Positions 1 through 13,368 of a stretch of DNA of 64,000 bases are shown piece by piece; the stretch's first letter is position 1, and each line of letters starts with the position of its first letter. The stretch is from Capitulum mitella (lineage: Eukaryota; Arthropoda; Thecostraca; Pollicipedomorpha; Pollicipedidae). The notes beneath the pieces are model-generated. The model was not told the DNA's origin. It saw only the letters and a list, made by a program, of their open reading frames with translations, and did no database searches. The position numbers and the translations under genes are program-made. The DNA lies in NCBI GenBank assembly GCA_030062745.1, contig CP099846.1:8491432-8555431 (forward strand). Direction: 5' to 3'.

Positions 1-601
1 TACTCACGGATGCTGTGTATGAGAGTGAGGCAGTGGTATTCAGTCAGCTGAGTGGTACTCAGCGATGAGCCAGCCCGGTCCCCTCAGGACCTCTGATATG
101 TGGTCGAACTTTCGCTTGCCAGTCACCACCCAGCCCTGAAACTGATGGTCCTCTGAAGCTGCTTGAGGAATTTCGCCGTGCAGTTACCAAACACAGCGAT
201 GCAATATCGTACGTGTGAGAACTAGGCCGTGTGCAGTGCAACGTGTGCAATCGTAAAAAGGATATTCTGAGGAAGGTGATGACGGATATGGCTATGGCTG
301 AATCCTATTGGAAGCCCGAAACATTTGCGTGTGACGTGAGCTATGTGGGCATCCCACGGCAGGCACGGATCAAAACTGACTCCTAGGTTCCGCGCCATAC
401 GGTCGGGACCGATGCTCTGTCCTCGGAAGTCAATCCTGACTGCTGGAGATTGCGAAAATTCTGGCGGCTGCCGAATATCATCAGCTGGGCTTTTGTTATA
501 ATGGCCTTCAAAGAGTTTGCCCTAAATCACACGTCCAAAGAGGATAGACAGCGCTCCATGCGGTGAATTAAGGCAACAACGTCGTCTTTCCTGCCGGACA
601 C

Positions 602-1397
602 CTAAATCTGCGTGTCATCGGTGTCATCGGTGTATTGGACGACGTAGGCCTCGGGCGCAAAGTAGCTCAAATCATTGGCAAAAACCGCTGTGCAGCAATA
701 GCCCCAGGGCAGATCCCTGGAAAACGAAAACGTTTTGCAGCGGCCGAGACAGGTACTAGCGCCCGGAGGAGGGGTCCGTGATGGAGACGCTTTGGGCATG
801 GCTGGTGAGGTAAGAGCGGAACTATTCAGCGCCACTTCCGTGCAGCTGCAATTTGGTCAAGAGCTTGAAGTGGCCAATTACGTCAAAACATTTGCTTAAA
901 TCAATCAGACAGACAGGAGAGATTTCACTCCTGTCAATCGATGACAGAATAAAGTCCGAAACGCTGATCAGCGCAGTTTCGGTCGAATGACGTGGCCTAA
1001 AACCGTGCTGAACAGGAGAGAAAAGACAGTTCCAGGAGAGGTATGCACAGAGCTGGCGTTGAACGATCCGCTCGACAATTTTGGCCATGACAGGGACTAA
1101 GGAGACGGGTCGGAAGTCGGCTGGGTCGGAAATGGGACCGGATTTGTGGATAGGATGGACAATGGAATGTTTCCAGACATCTGGGAAGTCACTGTTACTA
1201 AGACAGGTGTTGATGTTCAACAGCGGCAAACCGATCGCGTCAAAACAAAGCTTAAAAGTACGTATACAGAGACCATTCGCACCAGAGGCCGACGTGTTCC
1301 GCATGCTGATGATAACACGTTCAGGAGTCTCATACAACAGCAGAAACAGTAAAAGCACAAGAGCCAAAACAGGGAAGTTGACAGCTAAAATCATCAC
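602..1397 (-). pseudogene. LINE reverse transcriptase fragment
   Basis: This is the RT domain of the LINE that fills the start of the window. Motifs in order are FRPVSLVPVMAKIVERIV (RT block 1), QHGFRPRHSTETAL (block 2), LIDLSKCFDVIGH (catalytic Asp block, normally LSKAFD) and VVQYTDD..TQI (YxDD box). The first three lie in one frame (822-1397) and the YxDD box in another (602-835), so there is at least one frameshift between them. The YxDD region carries a tandem 9-bp duplication that gives DDTDDTQI. The protein would copy RNA into DNA at a nicked target site; this copy cannot make a whole enzyme. Confidence 0.85.
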
Positions 1398-1759
1398 AAT
1401 CTGCTCCCCCCTCCGTTACCTCGCGTGCTACGCGTGGGCCTACACTAACAAAATACTTGTTCATTTCATCAGCACCGGCGGTACGGACGGCACGTGCACC
1501 GCTACTGCTGCTGATGTACTGGCGAACGATCGCGATATATGGAGTTCGGGCCCTGCTCCACAATGCGCCGGCCCAGCTCGTCCCGCGCGTCTCAGCGTAT
1601 CGTGGCCCTGACCGCGCGGTTCAGCGCACGGTACTCGTTTGGGTCACCATCGGCCCGCCGAGCCGCGCGGCGCCGGCACATCAGGTCACGGGTGGCACTC
1701 GTTTCATTGGTGCATAAGAGTCCAAAACAGGAGAGAAAAATACTGAGAAAATGTTGCCA

Positions 1760-2514
1760 CTAGTCCTTCGCATAATGTTGCTGGTAAACGGTTTGCCAGT
1801 TAGCCCGTCTTAAGCTGGTCAACAGCCCGGCTACGTTCACCCTTTTCATTGACCGGCATTCCACAGTAGCGGTCTTGGGTCGAGCGCGGGGGATACACAT
1901 GGCCGCGACAACAAACTTAAGCGGGCTGAAATGACGGTCTCTGGTGCCGGCCTTCCTGACGATATCGCGATCATTCACGATAATGACATCTAACAGTGAC
2001 CCAGTAGCATTTGTCGGCACTGTGATGAGCTGTGACGGAGAGTAAGCATTAAAGAAGTCTAACAGCGCTTTTCTAGACGCGTCTCCTGCATCGGCCTGCC
2101 ACTTACAGTTCAGATCGCCAGTTATGACTATCTTCGAGCCAGAATATGTTATCATCCCATGCTGAAGCTGTGCCGCGAGCGTGTCGAAATCAGCTTCTAG
2201 CGCGGCCACCGTCCGCCGCGGCGGCCGGTAAACAACCGCCTGCACGAACTGACGGCCGCGCTGTCCCGACCTCACCGTTAACCAAAGCAATTCTAGCCTG
2301 CTAGCCTGGTTAGTTGACGCCGGGAGAGTGACAACACTCGAGCCAAGTCACGGCACAGCACCGCCACGCCTCCGTACCCACTCTCGTCGGGTCGGTCGGC
2401 TCGGTAAATACGGTATCCGGGGAAGCTCAGGAGGCGCGTTGGTGTGTTGAGCTTCATCCACATTTCGGTGACGGATACCACGTCATAACGTCTTTTGGTG
2501 ATTTTCGTGATCAA
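1760..2514 (-). pseudogene. LINE AP-type endonuclease fragment
   Basis: Two adjoining minus-strand frames (2293-2514 and 1760-2290) read as an exonuclease-endonuclease-phosphatase domain. VVSVTEMWMK matches the catalytic Glu block, ITGDLNCKW the GDFN block, and YRPPRRTVAALEADFDTL the typical linker. In an active LINE this enzyme nicks the target DNA to prime reverse transcription. A short frame break separates the two parts near 2290 and another lies near 2515-2530. The RT fragment follows in the expected order. Confidence 0.8.
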
Positions 2515-2560
2515 GTTCTAGCAGTTTAGGTTTCATGGACTGAACATTAATGGCGCTTAG

Positions 2561-2965
2561 CAGGATCCCTCCATGGATCTTCCGGGCATGTCATCCCTTC
2601 GACGCGCCCCTCTTAGGCCCCGGCTTTCGTTCACGTCTCGTCCTCCGCCAGGCCGGCGCTGGCGCCGCCCCTGCGCGCTGAGCCCCCGCCCGGCCGGTGG
2701 CGGCGCCGCGCACGCCGGGCCCGCGTCCACTCCGGCCGGTGCTCGCTCTTGCTCGCGCTCTTAATGCGCAAGCAATTTTTGTCGCGTCTGCCAGAATTTT
2801 AGCCCCGAATCAGGTCAGGTCAAAGAGGCCATCCTCCAAAAAACTTTGACCCCTATAAATTTTTCGAGGTTGGACCAAGTTTGCTAAAACTAGCAAGAGT
2901 TTTAATATACGACAAAAGGCACAATTTTCATATTTCAGATTTTCGGAGAATTTCAGGTCAATGAT
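2561..2965. other. Non-coding stretch: GC-rich block, then AGGTCA-bearing flank
   Basis: Bases 2630-2764 are a GC-rich stretch that could be the 5' end of the LINE or older flank. Bases 2790-2965 are AT-rich and carry AGGTCA half-sites like those on the far side of the next transposon, so that transposon probably inserted into an older repeat. No gene is seen. Confidence 0.4.
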
Positions 2966-4181
2966 TTAACTCCATTCCCGGCAGGGGGTGCTGAATCCGC
3001 CCCCTCAGGTTTTTTGCTTGCCAATTCCAGGCTTTTTAACACAGCTTCACGAAACTTGGTCACTTTTCCTAGCTATTCTTTCTACGTGCCGTGAAAAAAT
3101 TCAAAATTTTACTTTCCTCAAGAGCGGAGCCAGGCAACGTTTTTGGGACGCACCTCAGGCAATTTTTGGCCATGTTGAGGGTAAAAGAAAAATGTCTGCC
3201 AAAAACAGCGTTTTCAGATAGAACTTAAGATTTACATGGATGTATAGCTAAATAGTTGGGCAATGAGCAGATAAAATTTTGCTCGTCTGAGGTCACTTGA
3301 CAAGGTCAGGTCAAGGTCAAAAGTCAAAATTGGTTTTTTTGCAATAATTTTGGCGCCATTTTTCAAATGCTCAACCCGGAACACATATGACGTATAAGGG
3401 TGCCCTCTACTTGTGTACCAAATTTCAACTTGATATCGGGCCGGGTCACGGAGCTATGACCTAAAATGTCAGTGCGCGTACCCTATATCGCAATAGTCAT
3501 AAAATGATTTTTTTTTAAATAGAGTGAATTCAAATGATTGAAAACGTTTACAGTGAGTATTAAATGCACACGAGATCATTCCAAGTGACCCCAAGGTCAC
3601 TGGAGGTCATTTAAGGTAAAAGGTCAGAAGTTGACCTGAAGAACGTATGACCATGACAGTTCCCCATTTTTCATGTCCCTGGCACCGCCTATGCTAACGT
3701 TATACAAACATTGTAATGCGATTTTTATTTCTTTAGCATAACATGACTAGCAGAAGCCAAAAAGTGTTTTTGCCTCTTTTGCTCATTCAGTTGTGAAAAA
3801 ACTAATCCTTCTTTTTTGAAATTTTGAAACCCTGTGAACGCCCATGAATTTTCTTGAAATTTCAGATTTGTGGACCCATGATAAAAGCCCTATCCACAAT
3901 CTCTCGATTCATGCCAGTTTCATTGAAATCGGTCGATAAACAACGGAGTTATAAGAAGTCCAAAAGCACCCTCATTTTGACATTTTTGCTCCCTGTATCC
4001 ACACATTTCAAAATTTTGAAAATTTCTTTTCATAAAAATTTAGTTCACGTCACGGCAAATCGATTGCCGTTTGTTGCGATGAAATCGGACGAGTAGCTCT
4101 CGAGATCTCGGAGAGGGGGCCGAATCCGCCCCCCTTGCCGGGAATCGACCATACCGTCTAGCCCTCCGGGAATAGGGTTAA
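2966..4181 (-). mobile_element. piggyBac-like miniature transposon, family A, copy 1
   Basis: A 1.2-kb element with TTAA at both outer ends. The right end, read inward, is TTAACCCTATTCCCGG and the left end is TTAACTCCATTCCCGG, so they form an imperfect terminal inverted repeat. TTAA target sites and ends starting CCY are hallmarks of the piggyBac superfamily. Its interior matches the copy at 32199-33403 along its length but in the opposite orientation. Examples are the shared stretch around TTTTTTGCTTGCCAATTCCA next to one end and the gattcatgcc/catgaatcga stretch near the other. No transposase is encoded. C- and G-runs lie just inside both ends. Confidence 0.8.
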
Positions 4182-6110
4182 GGTCAGGTCAATTTTGGCC
4201 CCTTTTTGAGACTCTGTATAAATTTGAGTGAACGTTTACGGGACTGCAATGCTCAGATATTATCAGTAGCATGACCCCTCACATATGCTACCATGATGTC
4301 ACCAGAGCACCCGTGACCTTGGTACGTGACGAGCACGTGTGCCATCCGTACATCTGCGCTTACGTACATTTGCGCATGCCCACAATGACGATGAACTGTT
4401 ACCATACGTACATTTGCTCGAAGTACCTCTGTCCGCTTACCAGACGGAAAGAGCGCACGAATTTTCCTACGGCCTCATTTCAGGCAGCCACACATACGCA
4501 TTCAGACGCAAACATCTTAACAAATCTATTGCATACGGACTGTTACGGCTATAAACTGGCATCGAGCACATTACAATGCAAATAGTTGAATTATAAAAAG
4601 TTAAAGCATAAAAAAACTACCAGAATCCCAAAGGAAAATGGACACAGGTACTGCATAAAACAGAGCTGACTTTCATTTACTGGTACGATTTTAGCGCGTC
4701 AACGGCTAGGTCGTAAAACACAGAGCTTCCCAAATAACTTGGAAACGCTGGGTGCCATCGGAGAAGTGACCGATTATCCAAAACTCCGAGTTTTGTAAAG
4801 TAAATCACAAAGCACATACGGAACACGGACGAGCATCCTACTCCACCACTGAAAGCAGGCGGTCAGTCGGTCCATTCGCTGCAGCACCCCCATTCACTTC
4901 ACCATTCCTGGTACTGGGGGAGGGAGTCCCTGCACCATCGGATCAGGTGAAGGGCCGCCAATGAGACACCAGATGCCCACGCTGGCGATACCCAGCGAGG
5001 GGCAACTCCGAAGACATCAGACCGGGTCCGCTGGGGTCCCGTTCCCACCGCGGTCGGCCCGGTGAATGAGCTGCTACAGGGGTGGCGCGCGCCGAGAGGA
5101 GACCGGAGGCCGCGCTAAAGCTCCGTAATGCTGCCCTAAGCACCCATCGATCAGCGAGTACAGCCGGGGCCTGTCGCCCTGTCGACACAGAGCCGCGCAG
5201 AGACGCCGCCCGCCCGGCCGGGGGCGGCACGCAGGACCGAACGGCGCCGCAGCAGGAGGGCGGCGCGTCCAGAGCGCGTGTCGCACGCCAGAGGTCAAAA
5301 GCCGGGACAACGCAACGGGAAACGCGATCCAAATTGAACTGTCAGGCACGCGTTCTCAAGGCCGACCCCAGGCAGACCGACGGAAAGGATATTTCTAGCA
5401 CATCTGGTCTCTGCGCTGGGCTCACGGCTGATATCCGGTGGCGTAAAAATAGCGACAGGCGAGATTCTTCTAAACCCGAAATGTGTCTGCCAACAGTAAG
5501 ATCTGGGATGACAAGGATGGCCAGCGTAGCAACCGGAAGACCTGCCACAAGGTTATTGTCTTCTGCGACGCACACCCGACTTTGTTTTTGGCGAAGGGAA
5601 CATCGAACACAGGCCTTTTCAGACACCGTGCACCTCTGGTCTCAGGGAGGTGGCCTGCATACCACGTGACATGATCTCAGCCCGACCTCCAGCTAGCCTA
5701 TCGACGGAACGGTCATGGCGTCTCACCGAACTAAAGCACAAAACTGAGGTCTCAGCGTGTCAGCTGGTTATTACTCACACCATCTGATTATATGTTTCAC
5801 TGCCGACAATATCCTGCACTGAATGGCCAGAGAAATGACCGCTCAGAGAAAACAGTCCAAAAAATACCACCAGCGCGTCATAATTTACATCGTATGGTGT
5901 ACGAAAATCTTGTGTCCCAGAAACAAATCCACTAAGATCCGTATTTTCTTCGTCTGCCGCTCTTCAGATTGTAACAAGGAACATGCGATGATGGAATATG
6001 AAAACTGCATACAGCTCATATTTGCTGTTACATTTTCTACGTATCGTCTTGAAAACATTTTCTTAACTGAGGGCCCATTTATGCATAGCTTAAGCACGTA
6101 GAACAACGAA
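4182..6110. other. No recognised gene
   Basis: Mixed-composition DNA. Bases 4182-4270 continue the repeat interrupted by the transposon. Bases 4930-5650 are GC-richer and open in several frames, but no frame shows a known domain or a consistent exon structure. Confidence 0.4.
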
Positions 6111-6119
6111 AAACGGCAA

Positions 6120-6318
6120 TTTGAGCCATATTTTACAACAGGGGCGTCGATTTCTGTCAATGATTGGGGGGGGGGGGGGCACGCCGAGGGCACGACAACC
6201 GAATCTTCCCCCAAATGTGGGTATCTGAAAGGATTTGTCCTGCTTTATTTTGATCACGGGAAATTTATAAGTTCTTCGTTACCATTTTTTATGAAATAAG
6301 GAATTGCATATATTCCCT

Positions 6319-6362
<44 letters not shown>

Positions 6363-6600
6363 CATAGATAGATAGACAGACAGATACACAGATGGAAAAT
6401 GGAAAGATAGATAAATCACTTAATGCTTTATTCTATACTTTCTGCCGATCTCTGATCTATTGCGGCCGTTCTTTTCGTTATTACTGCCCATTGCCCTTTA
6501 AAACTGGCAGAAAATATTGGGCGGGGTGCAAACCAACACTGGGGGGCCAAATCAACATGGAGGGTAAGGCCCTCTCTTCTGCCGCCTAACCTGTGGAGGG
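6120..6600 (+). repeat. Dispersed repeat with internal (TA)n, copy 1
   Basis: This stretch matches 56800-57240 on both sides of a (TA)n microsatellite (6322-6358). Shared blocks include the stretch ending in ctttattctatactttctgcc, tgcggccgttct, and the motif caccaacactgggg/aaccaacactgg just after it. A run of G (6165-6179) lies near its left end. The outer ends and class are unknown. Confidence 0.7.
6322..6358. repeat. (TA)n microsatellite
   Basis: Uninterrupted alternating TA, followed by short GATA/CAGA runs. It lies inside the dispersed repeat described at 6120-6600. Confidence 0.95.
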
Positions 6601-7184
6601 CGCAACGGCTCTGCTGGTCACGATTAAAATTAAAGTGGATACAGGGATTCGTTTTGCATGAAAGCGCGACTACTGGACTTTCTCAAGGGTTGAATTCTGG
6701 CACATGTACTCGCAGCACGACAGAATAACCCGTGCCATGTCAGCAAGACACAGCGTAAGACGCATGACGAACAAGCTGTTCCAAATTAGCATTTTCTAGT
6801 GCTATCGGATTTCACCGGAACAATTAAATTACTTCAAAGAAACTTCGTTGTCCTAGACATAGCAGTTTTTGGCAGACCACAAATGGATCGAAATTTAACG
6901 GCGCATGTTCAAAAGCAAAAACAAATGCCGGAGACAGAAAAAATGGATTCGTTATAGTAATGGTTACGAGGAAAAAAGCGTGAAGGTTTCCAAATCCTCC
7001 TACGCAAGAAAATGTTGCGGATGAAAATGCAGACAACGGGTGACAACACGTTATTTTTTATGGAAATTGCAAGATTGGGTGCCAGCTGGTTACGAGATAT
7101 TCCCGTTCAAAATGCATTCCGGACTGCTGGGTCAGACCAGGCTGCTTACATGTGCTTGTTTCTGTCAGAAAAGGGGTATTTCTG

Positions 7185-8172
7185 ACTTTTTTAACTCAGA
7201 TGTTGACGAACCGATTTCGATTTCTATTTCATTGATATACACTGAGAGCTAATCGATGGACTTTTTCCAATGGCTCATACGTTAAGAATTTCGAGAGAAT
7301 TCATACGCGTTCACATGGTCACAAAATTGAGAAAAATGAGAGGAATAATTCTTTGAAGACAGAATTAAAATAAAAATGGGGAAAAAATATTAAGTTTTAC
7401 CAGTCATGGTAAGGACTACGAATCGTATGACATTTGTAAAATGTTCTCATAGGCGGCACCAGGGACATGAAAAAAGGGGTACTGTCATGGTCGCATGTTC
7501 ATCAAGTTAACTTACATCTTTTGGCGTTAAATAACCTCGAATGACCTCACGGTCACATGGAATGGAGGTCTGGAGGTCATTTCGTAGTGTCCGAAATGTC
7601 TTCCGATGATTTTAAATGACTATTTCTTTAAGACCTGTTTATGGCCATCGTGATGTAGGGTATGCCTGAGGATATTTTAGGTCCTAGCGCCGCGACCTAA
7701 TCTGATATAAACCTGAAACTCGAAACGCAAATAAAGAACAATGCCGGGTCATACGTGATCCGGATTACTATATTAGAAAATAGCGTAAAAAATAGCTGCC
7801 CAAAACCAAACTTTCACTTTCGACCTTGACCCTGTGAAATTATCTCAGATCAATAAAAATATTTTTGCATGCTTGCCGAGCAATTTACCTATACAGTCAT
7901 ATACATTTTCCAACTATATCTTAGACATTCCATTTTTGGTAGTCATTCTTATTTTACCTTCAACAGTGCCAAAAACTTCCTGAAGTGTCTCCCAAGAACT
8001 TGGCCTAGCTAAACTCATGGGAAAAACAGGATTATAAAAATCCTATATAATACGTAGGGATCATTGATAGGAAAAAGGACCAAGTTTCGTGTAGCTGCAT
8101 TAAAACCCTGTAAATGGCGAGAAGGAAACGGAGGGGGTTTCTGAAGCCATCCCTAGACGGGAATAGGGTTAA
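7185..8172 (+). mobile_element. piggyBac-like miniature transposon, family A, copy 2 (left end decayed)
   Basis: The right end reads GACGGGAATAGGGTTAA, the same as the right end of the 32199-33403 copy and in the same orientation. Interior matches include the ccgatttcgat block near 7210, the gagagaattcatacgcgttcac block near 7295 and the ggcaccagggacatgaaaaaaggg block near 7455. The left 100-200 bases cannot be aligned by eye, so the left boundary is approximate. It is clearly more diverged than the other two copies and carries no coding sequence. Confidence 0.7.
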
Positions 8173-11100
8173 CGCACTGCTAAAGTATCAAGCGCGAACC
8201 CGTCTGAGACAAACGCACAATACTTTGCATGCCTCCCAAATATGTCTCCTGGACCTGATCCATTCATGTGTGAAAAGAACGCATCGGAAAGTCTCATAAT
8301 GTCAGCACCACAGTGCAAAAGGCTTCAATCTGGCACCGGAGAACCCCAAAGAGAACGGCGTCGGCCCCGCATGAAAATATGATTATCAGCACTACTGGTC
8401 GTATTGCCATTTTAAACTTCTTGCTTTCCTCACACTTGCACTCCCGGAAATATCTCTATTAAGACGTTTAAAATGCAGCGAACTGCAATCGCGTCAATCA
8501 AACAGATCTGGAATAGGCCGCGAACAAGTCGCAGCGTAACCCTCGGCCACCAGTTCGGTGTGTCAGCCCAGTGGTGTGCCACGACCGTGGAGATGTGCTG
8601 AGTATATGTACGGTGGAAGTCCTTGCGAGGCCATGTTATGAGGAAGGCCGGGTCCCCTCCTGACCCGGGCAGGGACAGCCGCGCCCGGATCTAGAGATGC
8701 AAATCTGTGCTGGCCGCTCGGCCTGTCTCCTATCGTCAGCCGCTTCGCCGATCTTAACCTTTTTGGAGAAGAAATTGTACAGAGGATGGCTTCCTGGAAC
8801 TCTCGGTTTCATCCCAACATCTCCGTTCGATATCACAGCGGTTATATTTCAGCACTGCACATGACGTGTTCAAATAAACGCGCATGGCGTGCTAAAAAAA
8901 AAAGCGCTTTTAGTTGAAACATTCGCAATGCCATGTCTGCATGACAATTTCGGTAGTTACAATGCAAGCCAAATGTGCAAATTTGCTGGGCAAGACGAGC
9001 CTTTCCAAAGTCCTGCGACGATGAAGCATTTGTTACTCGTCGCTTTCCCTAATGCTCCTGATCTGTCCACACGACGTTTTGATCCTGTACATGGTGGTCG
9101 CCCGGGCCACCCTCGCAGAGAAGTTATTTTTAATATCTTACGAACTGTTGTACGACACAGTGATGGGGGAATATGATAAAAAAAAAACGGGTACCGGCAA
9201 CAGTGTCCGTCAAACGTAGGTGGATTTTCCGTCATTCACCAAAGATGGAAGGGGACTGCAAGGCCCACGTATACAATGTGATGGTTCTGGTGCCTAAATG
9301 CTTCCCGGAAACTTCCAGGGAAGGAGCATTTAGCACGTATTTAGCATTCGTATTTGGCATAGTATACACCATGGGCCTTCGCATCTGCGCTTTACCATTC
9401 GTAAGTTCGCGTATTCGCGGGTCCTTTTTTGAGAAATTAGCTTACAAAAGCACGGAAACTATTTCCTACATTTTTTTTTCTTTACAGCGGAAGCTGCTCC
9501 TAGCGCTTCACAGTTCTTTTTTTGTTTACTTTCGGCGAAAAATACTGTTCTAAATAATCACGCCGTGTAGTTACAATACAAACGTGCTATGCGGCAGAGG
9601 AAGAACGCATTCTACAGTATAAACAAATATACCGCTCTTTCCTCGCAATGACATTTTGCCTGTGATTGCCTCAACGGATAACGTCCCTTTGTGTGTCTAT
9701 GCCTACACGTAGTGTTCCTCCCTATACTGTTGACCAGGCAAAGGCCGGTCCTACTAATAAGTCTACGATAATTTCGCATCGATGAGTACTGTACACTGTG
9801 CCAAATGAAACTTGTGTAAAACTGGCTTTATGCATCTCTGCCATTTTGCAGGGAGTATTATTGCATAACTGCGCCTTAAAATGCATTTACTAGTCTCGTA
9901 AAGGGTCTGTAGGTAATAGGAAAACTCAAACAACAAAGTTCTCGGGAGTTGGTCCGGCTCATTTAAAGATTCGTCTCATTCGCGGGAGGGGGTCACTACA
10001 TAGCTCCCACGAACAGTGGCGAACGGTCCACTGTACATGGACATGCTCTAACAGCTCAATAATAACCAGAACTGATGTACACTCGTATGGCGCTATGCAG
10101 GAAACCACATACGCATAAAAAATGACGTAATGTAAAACACGATTATGCATTCAGTTTGGAATCTCTGCAACCACGCTGAAAAATAAGCCGTCATAAGACC
10201 CAAACATCAGTTGCTATACACGACCTTCACTATAAAACACTATTCTGAGAAAGTTTTACCTCGAATAAACCGGATGGCCATATCGTTCGCCATCGAGACG
10301 GACAAGAGCAAAGGACAACATCTGTGCAATATCAAAAGGCGACGTTATGTACACGTGCCACATGTATGAACCAACCTCAAGTACGTAATTATACCATATA
10401 GTCATATCATTTCACATATCGCACAGAATGTAATGATATATATATATGCAAAACAGAGTTGATTATTTGTTACATTTGTGCTACAAGCGAATCAATCCTG
10501 TTTTAATAAAAATAAAACGTCTGTGCACGTGCACATGCGTTACTGTCCATCACTTTTTGACCAAGTGGGGCGCCGAGGTAGTGCAATGCACGTGCACGAC
10601 ATTGATCACGTGGCCAATTCTGGGCGAACTTAGATTTCGTTAAAATTTGGTGCGCGTGCGACCTCGGGTCGGCACGCGGTACGCGCAAACTTTCCCCATA
10701 GGCTTCGCACGTGGCTGCGGAAAACTCGCCAGAATTAGTCGTGCGGCTGACTCGTTCTGTTTTCCGACGCCCGATATCGGCGACGCCGGGTCGAACCGAA
10801 ACGAAATCGACTGCGATCCGTCGAAAACCGCCGTTCTGCAAGGCTTGCAGAACAACGCGGGGATATCGGAAACTGGCAGGCGGATACCAAATCGGCCACC
10901 ACGCCAACGGACGCCGCAAATGACAGACTGCAGACCGTGTCGGGGGGCCGACCCCGTCCGCCGCAAGAATGCACGGAACGCGCTCAGAGTGGGAACATTT
11001 GCGAATTTCGCACCCAGTCCGTTCTCAATGTAATTTCGAAGACAAAGCAGTGCATTTCTGCAACGGAATTGGTACCCACGTCAAGACCATTCTTTTGCCA

Positions 11101-12560
11101 TTCCGATCGTGTTCATCAATTACACACGCGGCAGCTGTTCCGGCGAAATGGCACCACGCAAGCCGGTGCACGTCGTGATTTCAGCCATTTTTTTCCAGCA
11201 ATCGAGACGCATGCCAACCGCCGACACGGCTCCGTTCCGGGCGCCCGATCTGACATACTGCGGGTCGCAGCGGGACGAAACAGGTCGCGGCCGACGGGAA
11301 TCAGTCGGAGAACGCATGGCGTAAAACAGAGCGCGTGGGGACCAGCACGTGCCGCGTGCTGGCCGCGAGAACACGGAACAGCACCGCTTGCAAGGTTTAC
11401 CAAACAGGGTGGGGATAAATTTCACCGGTACTGACAATGACCTGGAAAAACAGAACAGATCTGAAAACATAAAACCTTCCGGAAATAGGACTGTTCTTAT
11501 TGTTTCTCGTTGTTCGCACCTAACGCCTAGTTAAACAGATTAATAAAATTGTGAACAATCTGCATTCATCATATCAGCGACTATAAACATACTCCAATGT
11601 TGCATAATCACACCATCAACACGAGCACCACCAATAATAATAAAATACATCCCACGCTGGTCTATCCATGAGCGAAGGAAGCACGGTACCACCAGGCACG
11701 CAGTAAACGGACCTGGGAAAAAGGAACGAAGAGACGCGAATGCGGCACGCAAATCGGCGAGGAACGCGGCTGGCGTGCTTGTGCACTGACATACGCGAAA
11801 ATAAACAAGATCAGACTCCAAACAAGAAAACCGTACAAACACCTACAGAGAAGATGTGCGGTGGAGGAAGCGAAACTTAATAGTTCCTTATTATCTGTTT
11901 ATGTGCTGACTTAAGTCCAACACAACTTTTATTAGTAACGGGGGCTGCATAGAATGGAACAGTGTTATCCCGCACGGCATAATATGCGCCATAAAGCATA
12001 TTCGTAGACACATCATTTCCATTGGAAAGCAAGTGTTTGCGTCGAGCCGGCTGAAATTAGATATTGTGCACGCCGAAGACTTCTGGAACATTCAAATTAG
12101 GTTTCTGCCCCAATGTAGCCACGTTCTCAGCTTCTCTGTAAAAAACGTGCTGACATTTTTTAATAGACGGCTTTTCGAAGAACGACGCATGAAATCCACT
12201 GATGTTCGAAGGCGGGAGAAGAAGTAAATGAAACTATTAACCCGCACAGATTAGAAAAGTTGCTGAATACACTGACCTCCAGAACAAACAGAACAGAGCA
12301 GCCACAGAACAAACTGCCAACGAAGAAGCAATCAGATAACTGGAATCGCACTCCGTGTAGCAGATTACTTCGAGCCTGCAAAGCCGCCACTACCGGGAGA
12401 CAAAGCAAAACAGGTCGGGCAGACCACTGGCCACGGCCGGAATCCGAAACTCAGCTGTCTCATCACTCTCGACGTGCCAAAACAGCTGACGTCCAGCGCC
12501 CCGCCACCCCGGCCACCAGCCGGAAATGGGATTGTCACTAGGACTGAAGGTATCACGGCA
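8173..12560. other. No recognised gene
   Basis: Bases 10620-11480 are GC-richer with overlapping frames open on both strands, but no domain, splice pattern or codon consistency. CACGTG-type E-boxes occur near 10530 and 10595. The rest is AT-rich. The 3' UTR of the minus-strand ATF2-like gene would extend into the upper end of this interval or end before it. A minus-strand AATAAA occurs near 11930, but I cannot tie it to the gene. Confidence 0.35.
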
Positions 12561-12582
12561 GGTCATCGCTTCGGAAAATCGG

Positions 12583-13005
12583 ATCAGCGCGAGGGCCTTC
12601 AGCGCGAGGGCCTTCAGCGCGAGGGCCTGCAGTTCTCTTGGCTGCGGAAAACGATCGTTTAACGTAAAGCCGGCAGTGCACTGGCTTTATGCTGAACGGT
12701 CAGGGAGCCGGGGACCGGTTCTTCAGGGGCCGGGGACCGGTTCCTCAGGGAGACGAAGGCCGGTCCTTCAGGGAACCAGGGACCAGACCGTCATAGGGCT
12801 GGGACCGAACTGCACCATTCCGTGCTGACCTGCCAGATAATTCATCGTGACCTTCCGCCAAGTAGCCGAGAGTAAGCTGACTCCGAGCCGGTTTCGCGCC
12901 ACCTTTACCTCTCGTCGACTGCAGACGAGAGGAGGCTGACTCCGAGCCGGTTTCGCGCCACCTTTACGCCTCTCGTCGACTGCAGACGAGAGGCGGCCCG
13001 CGGCC
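12583..13005. repeat. Cluster of three short tandem repeats
   Basis: Three neighbouring tandem repeats. A 15-bp unit (gcgcgagggccttca) is repeated about three times at 12587-12630. A roughly 24-bp unit built on ccggggaccggttc is repeated about three times at 12700-12785. A roughly 60-bp unit containing ctgactccgagccggtttcg is present twice at 12855-12995. Confidence 0.8.
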
Positions 13006-13289
13006 AGCCAACACACGGGCGTTTACCGCCGAAACGGTCTGTAAACGGAGGCCGTCTGGCGCGTGACGAGACGCTCTCGGCCGCCGGCCGCTGGCAGTGG
13101 TCACGTCCTCACAGCTACCGGCCGACCGCCAGCGCCGAACACAGGCCCCAAAACGGCCGGCCCTCAGGTGGAAACCGCTCACAGTGCGGCGTGTCGGGCA
13201 GCCCCTTGGCCAGTGGGGCCAGTGTGGCGCCGGTGATAGCAGGGGCATGATGAGTGGAAAGGGTTATGATCGGAGGGACGTTTGTCGCC

Positions 13290-13290
<1 letters not shown>

Positions 13291-13366
<76 letters not shown>
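13291..13366. repeat. (CT)n microsatellite
   Basis: About 38 uninterrupted CT dinucleotides. It would be (GA)n on the strand of the ATF2-like gene and lies downstream of that gene's likely last exon. Confidence 0.97.

Positions 13367-13368
<2 letters not shown>

Larger units (their letters stand above)
1..2560 (-). mobile_element. Decayed non-LTR retrotransposon (LINE), 3' part beyond window edge
   Basis: Read on the minus strand, the element shows an AP-type endonuclease followed by a reverse transcriptase, the usual order in the second ORF of CR1/L2/Jockey-type LINEs. The coding region begins near 2555 with a peptide resembling the usual start of such endonucleases (SAINVQSMKPKLLELDHE) and continues past base 1. 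It is split into at least four frames, so it is a dead copy. No first ORF and no target-site duplication could be identified, and the 3' tail lies outside the window. The clade is inferred from RT motif wording only. Confidence 0.85.

Noticed and set aside
4165-4182. Telomere-like AATAGGGTTAA
   Set aside because: It is the terminal inverted repeat plus TTAA target of a transposon, not a tandem telomeric repeat.
10503-11033. Overlapping frames of 108-138 codons on both strands
   Set aside because: Neither strand shows a domain, and both are open over the same bases, which suggests composition rather than coding.
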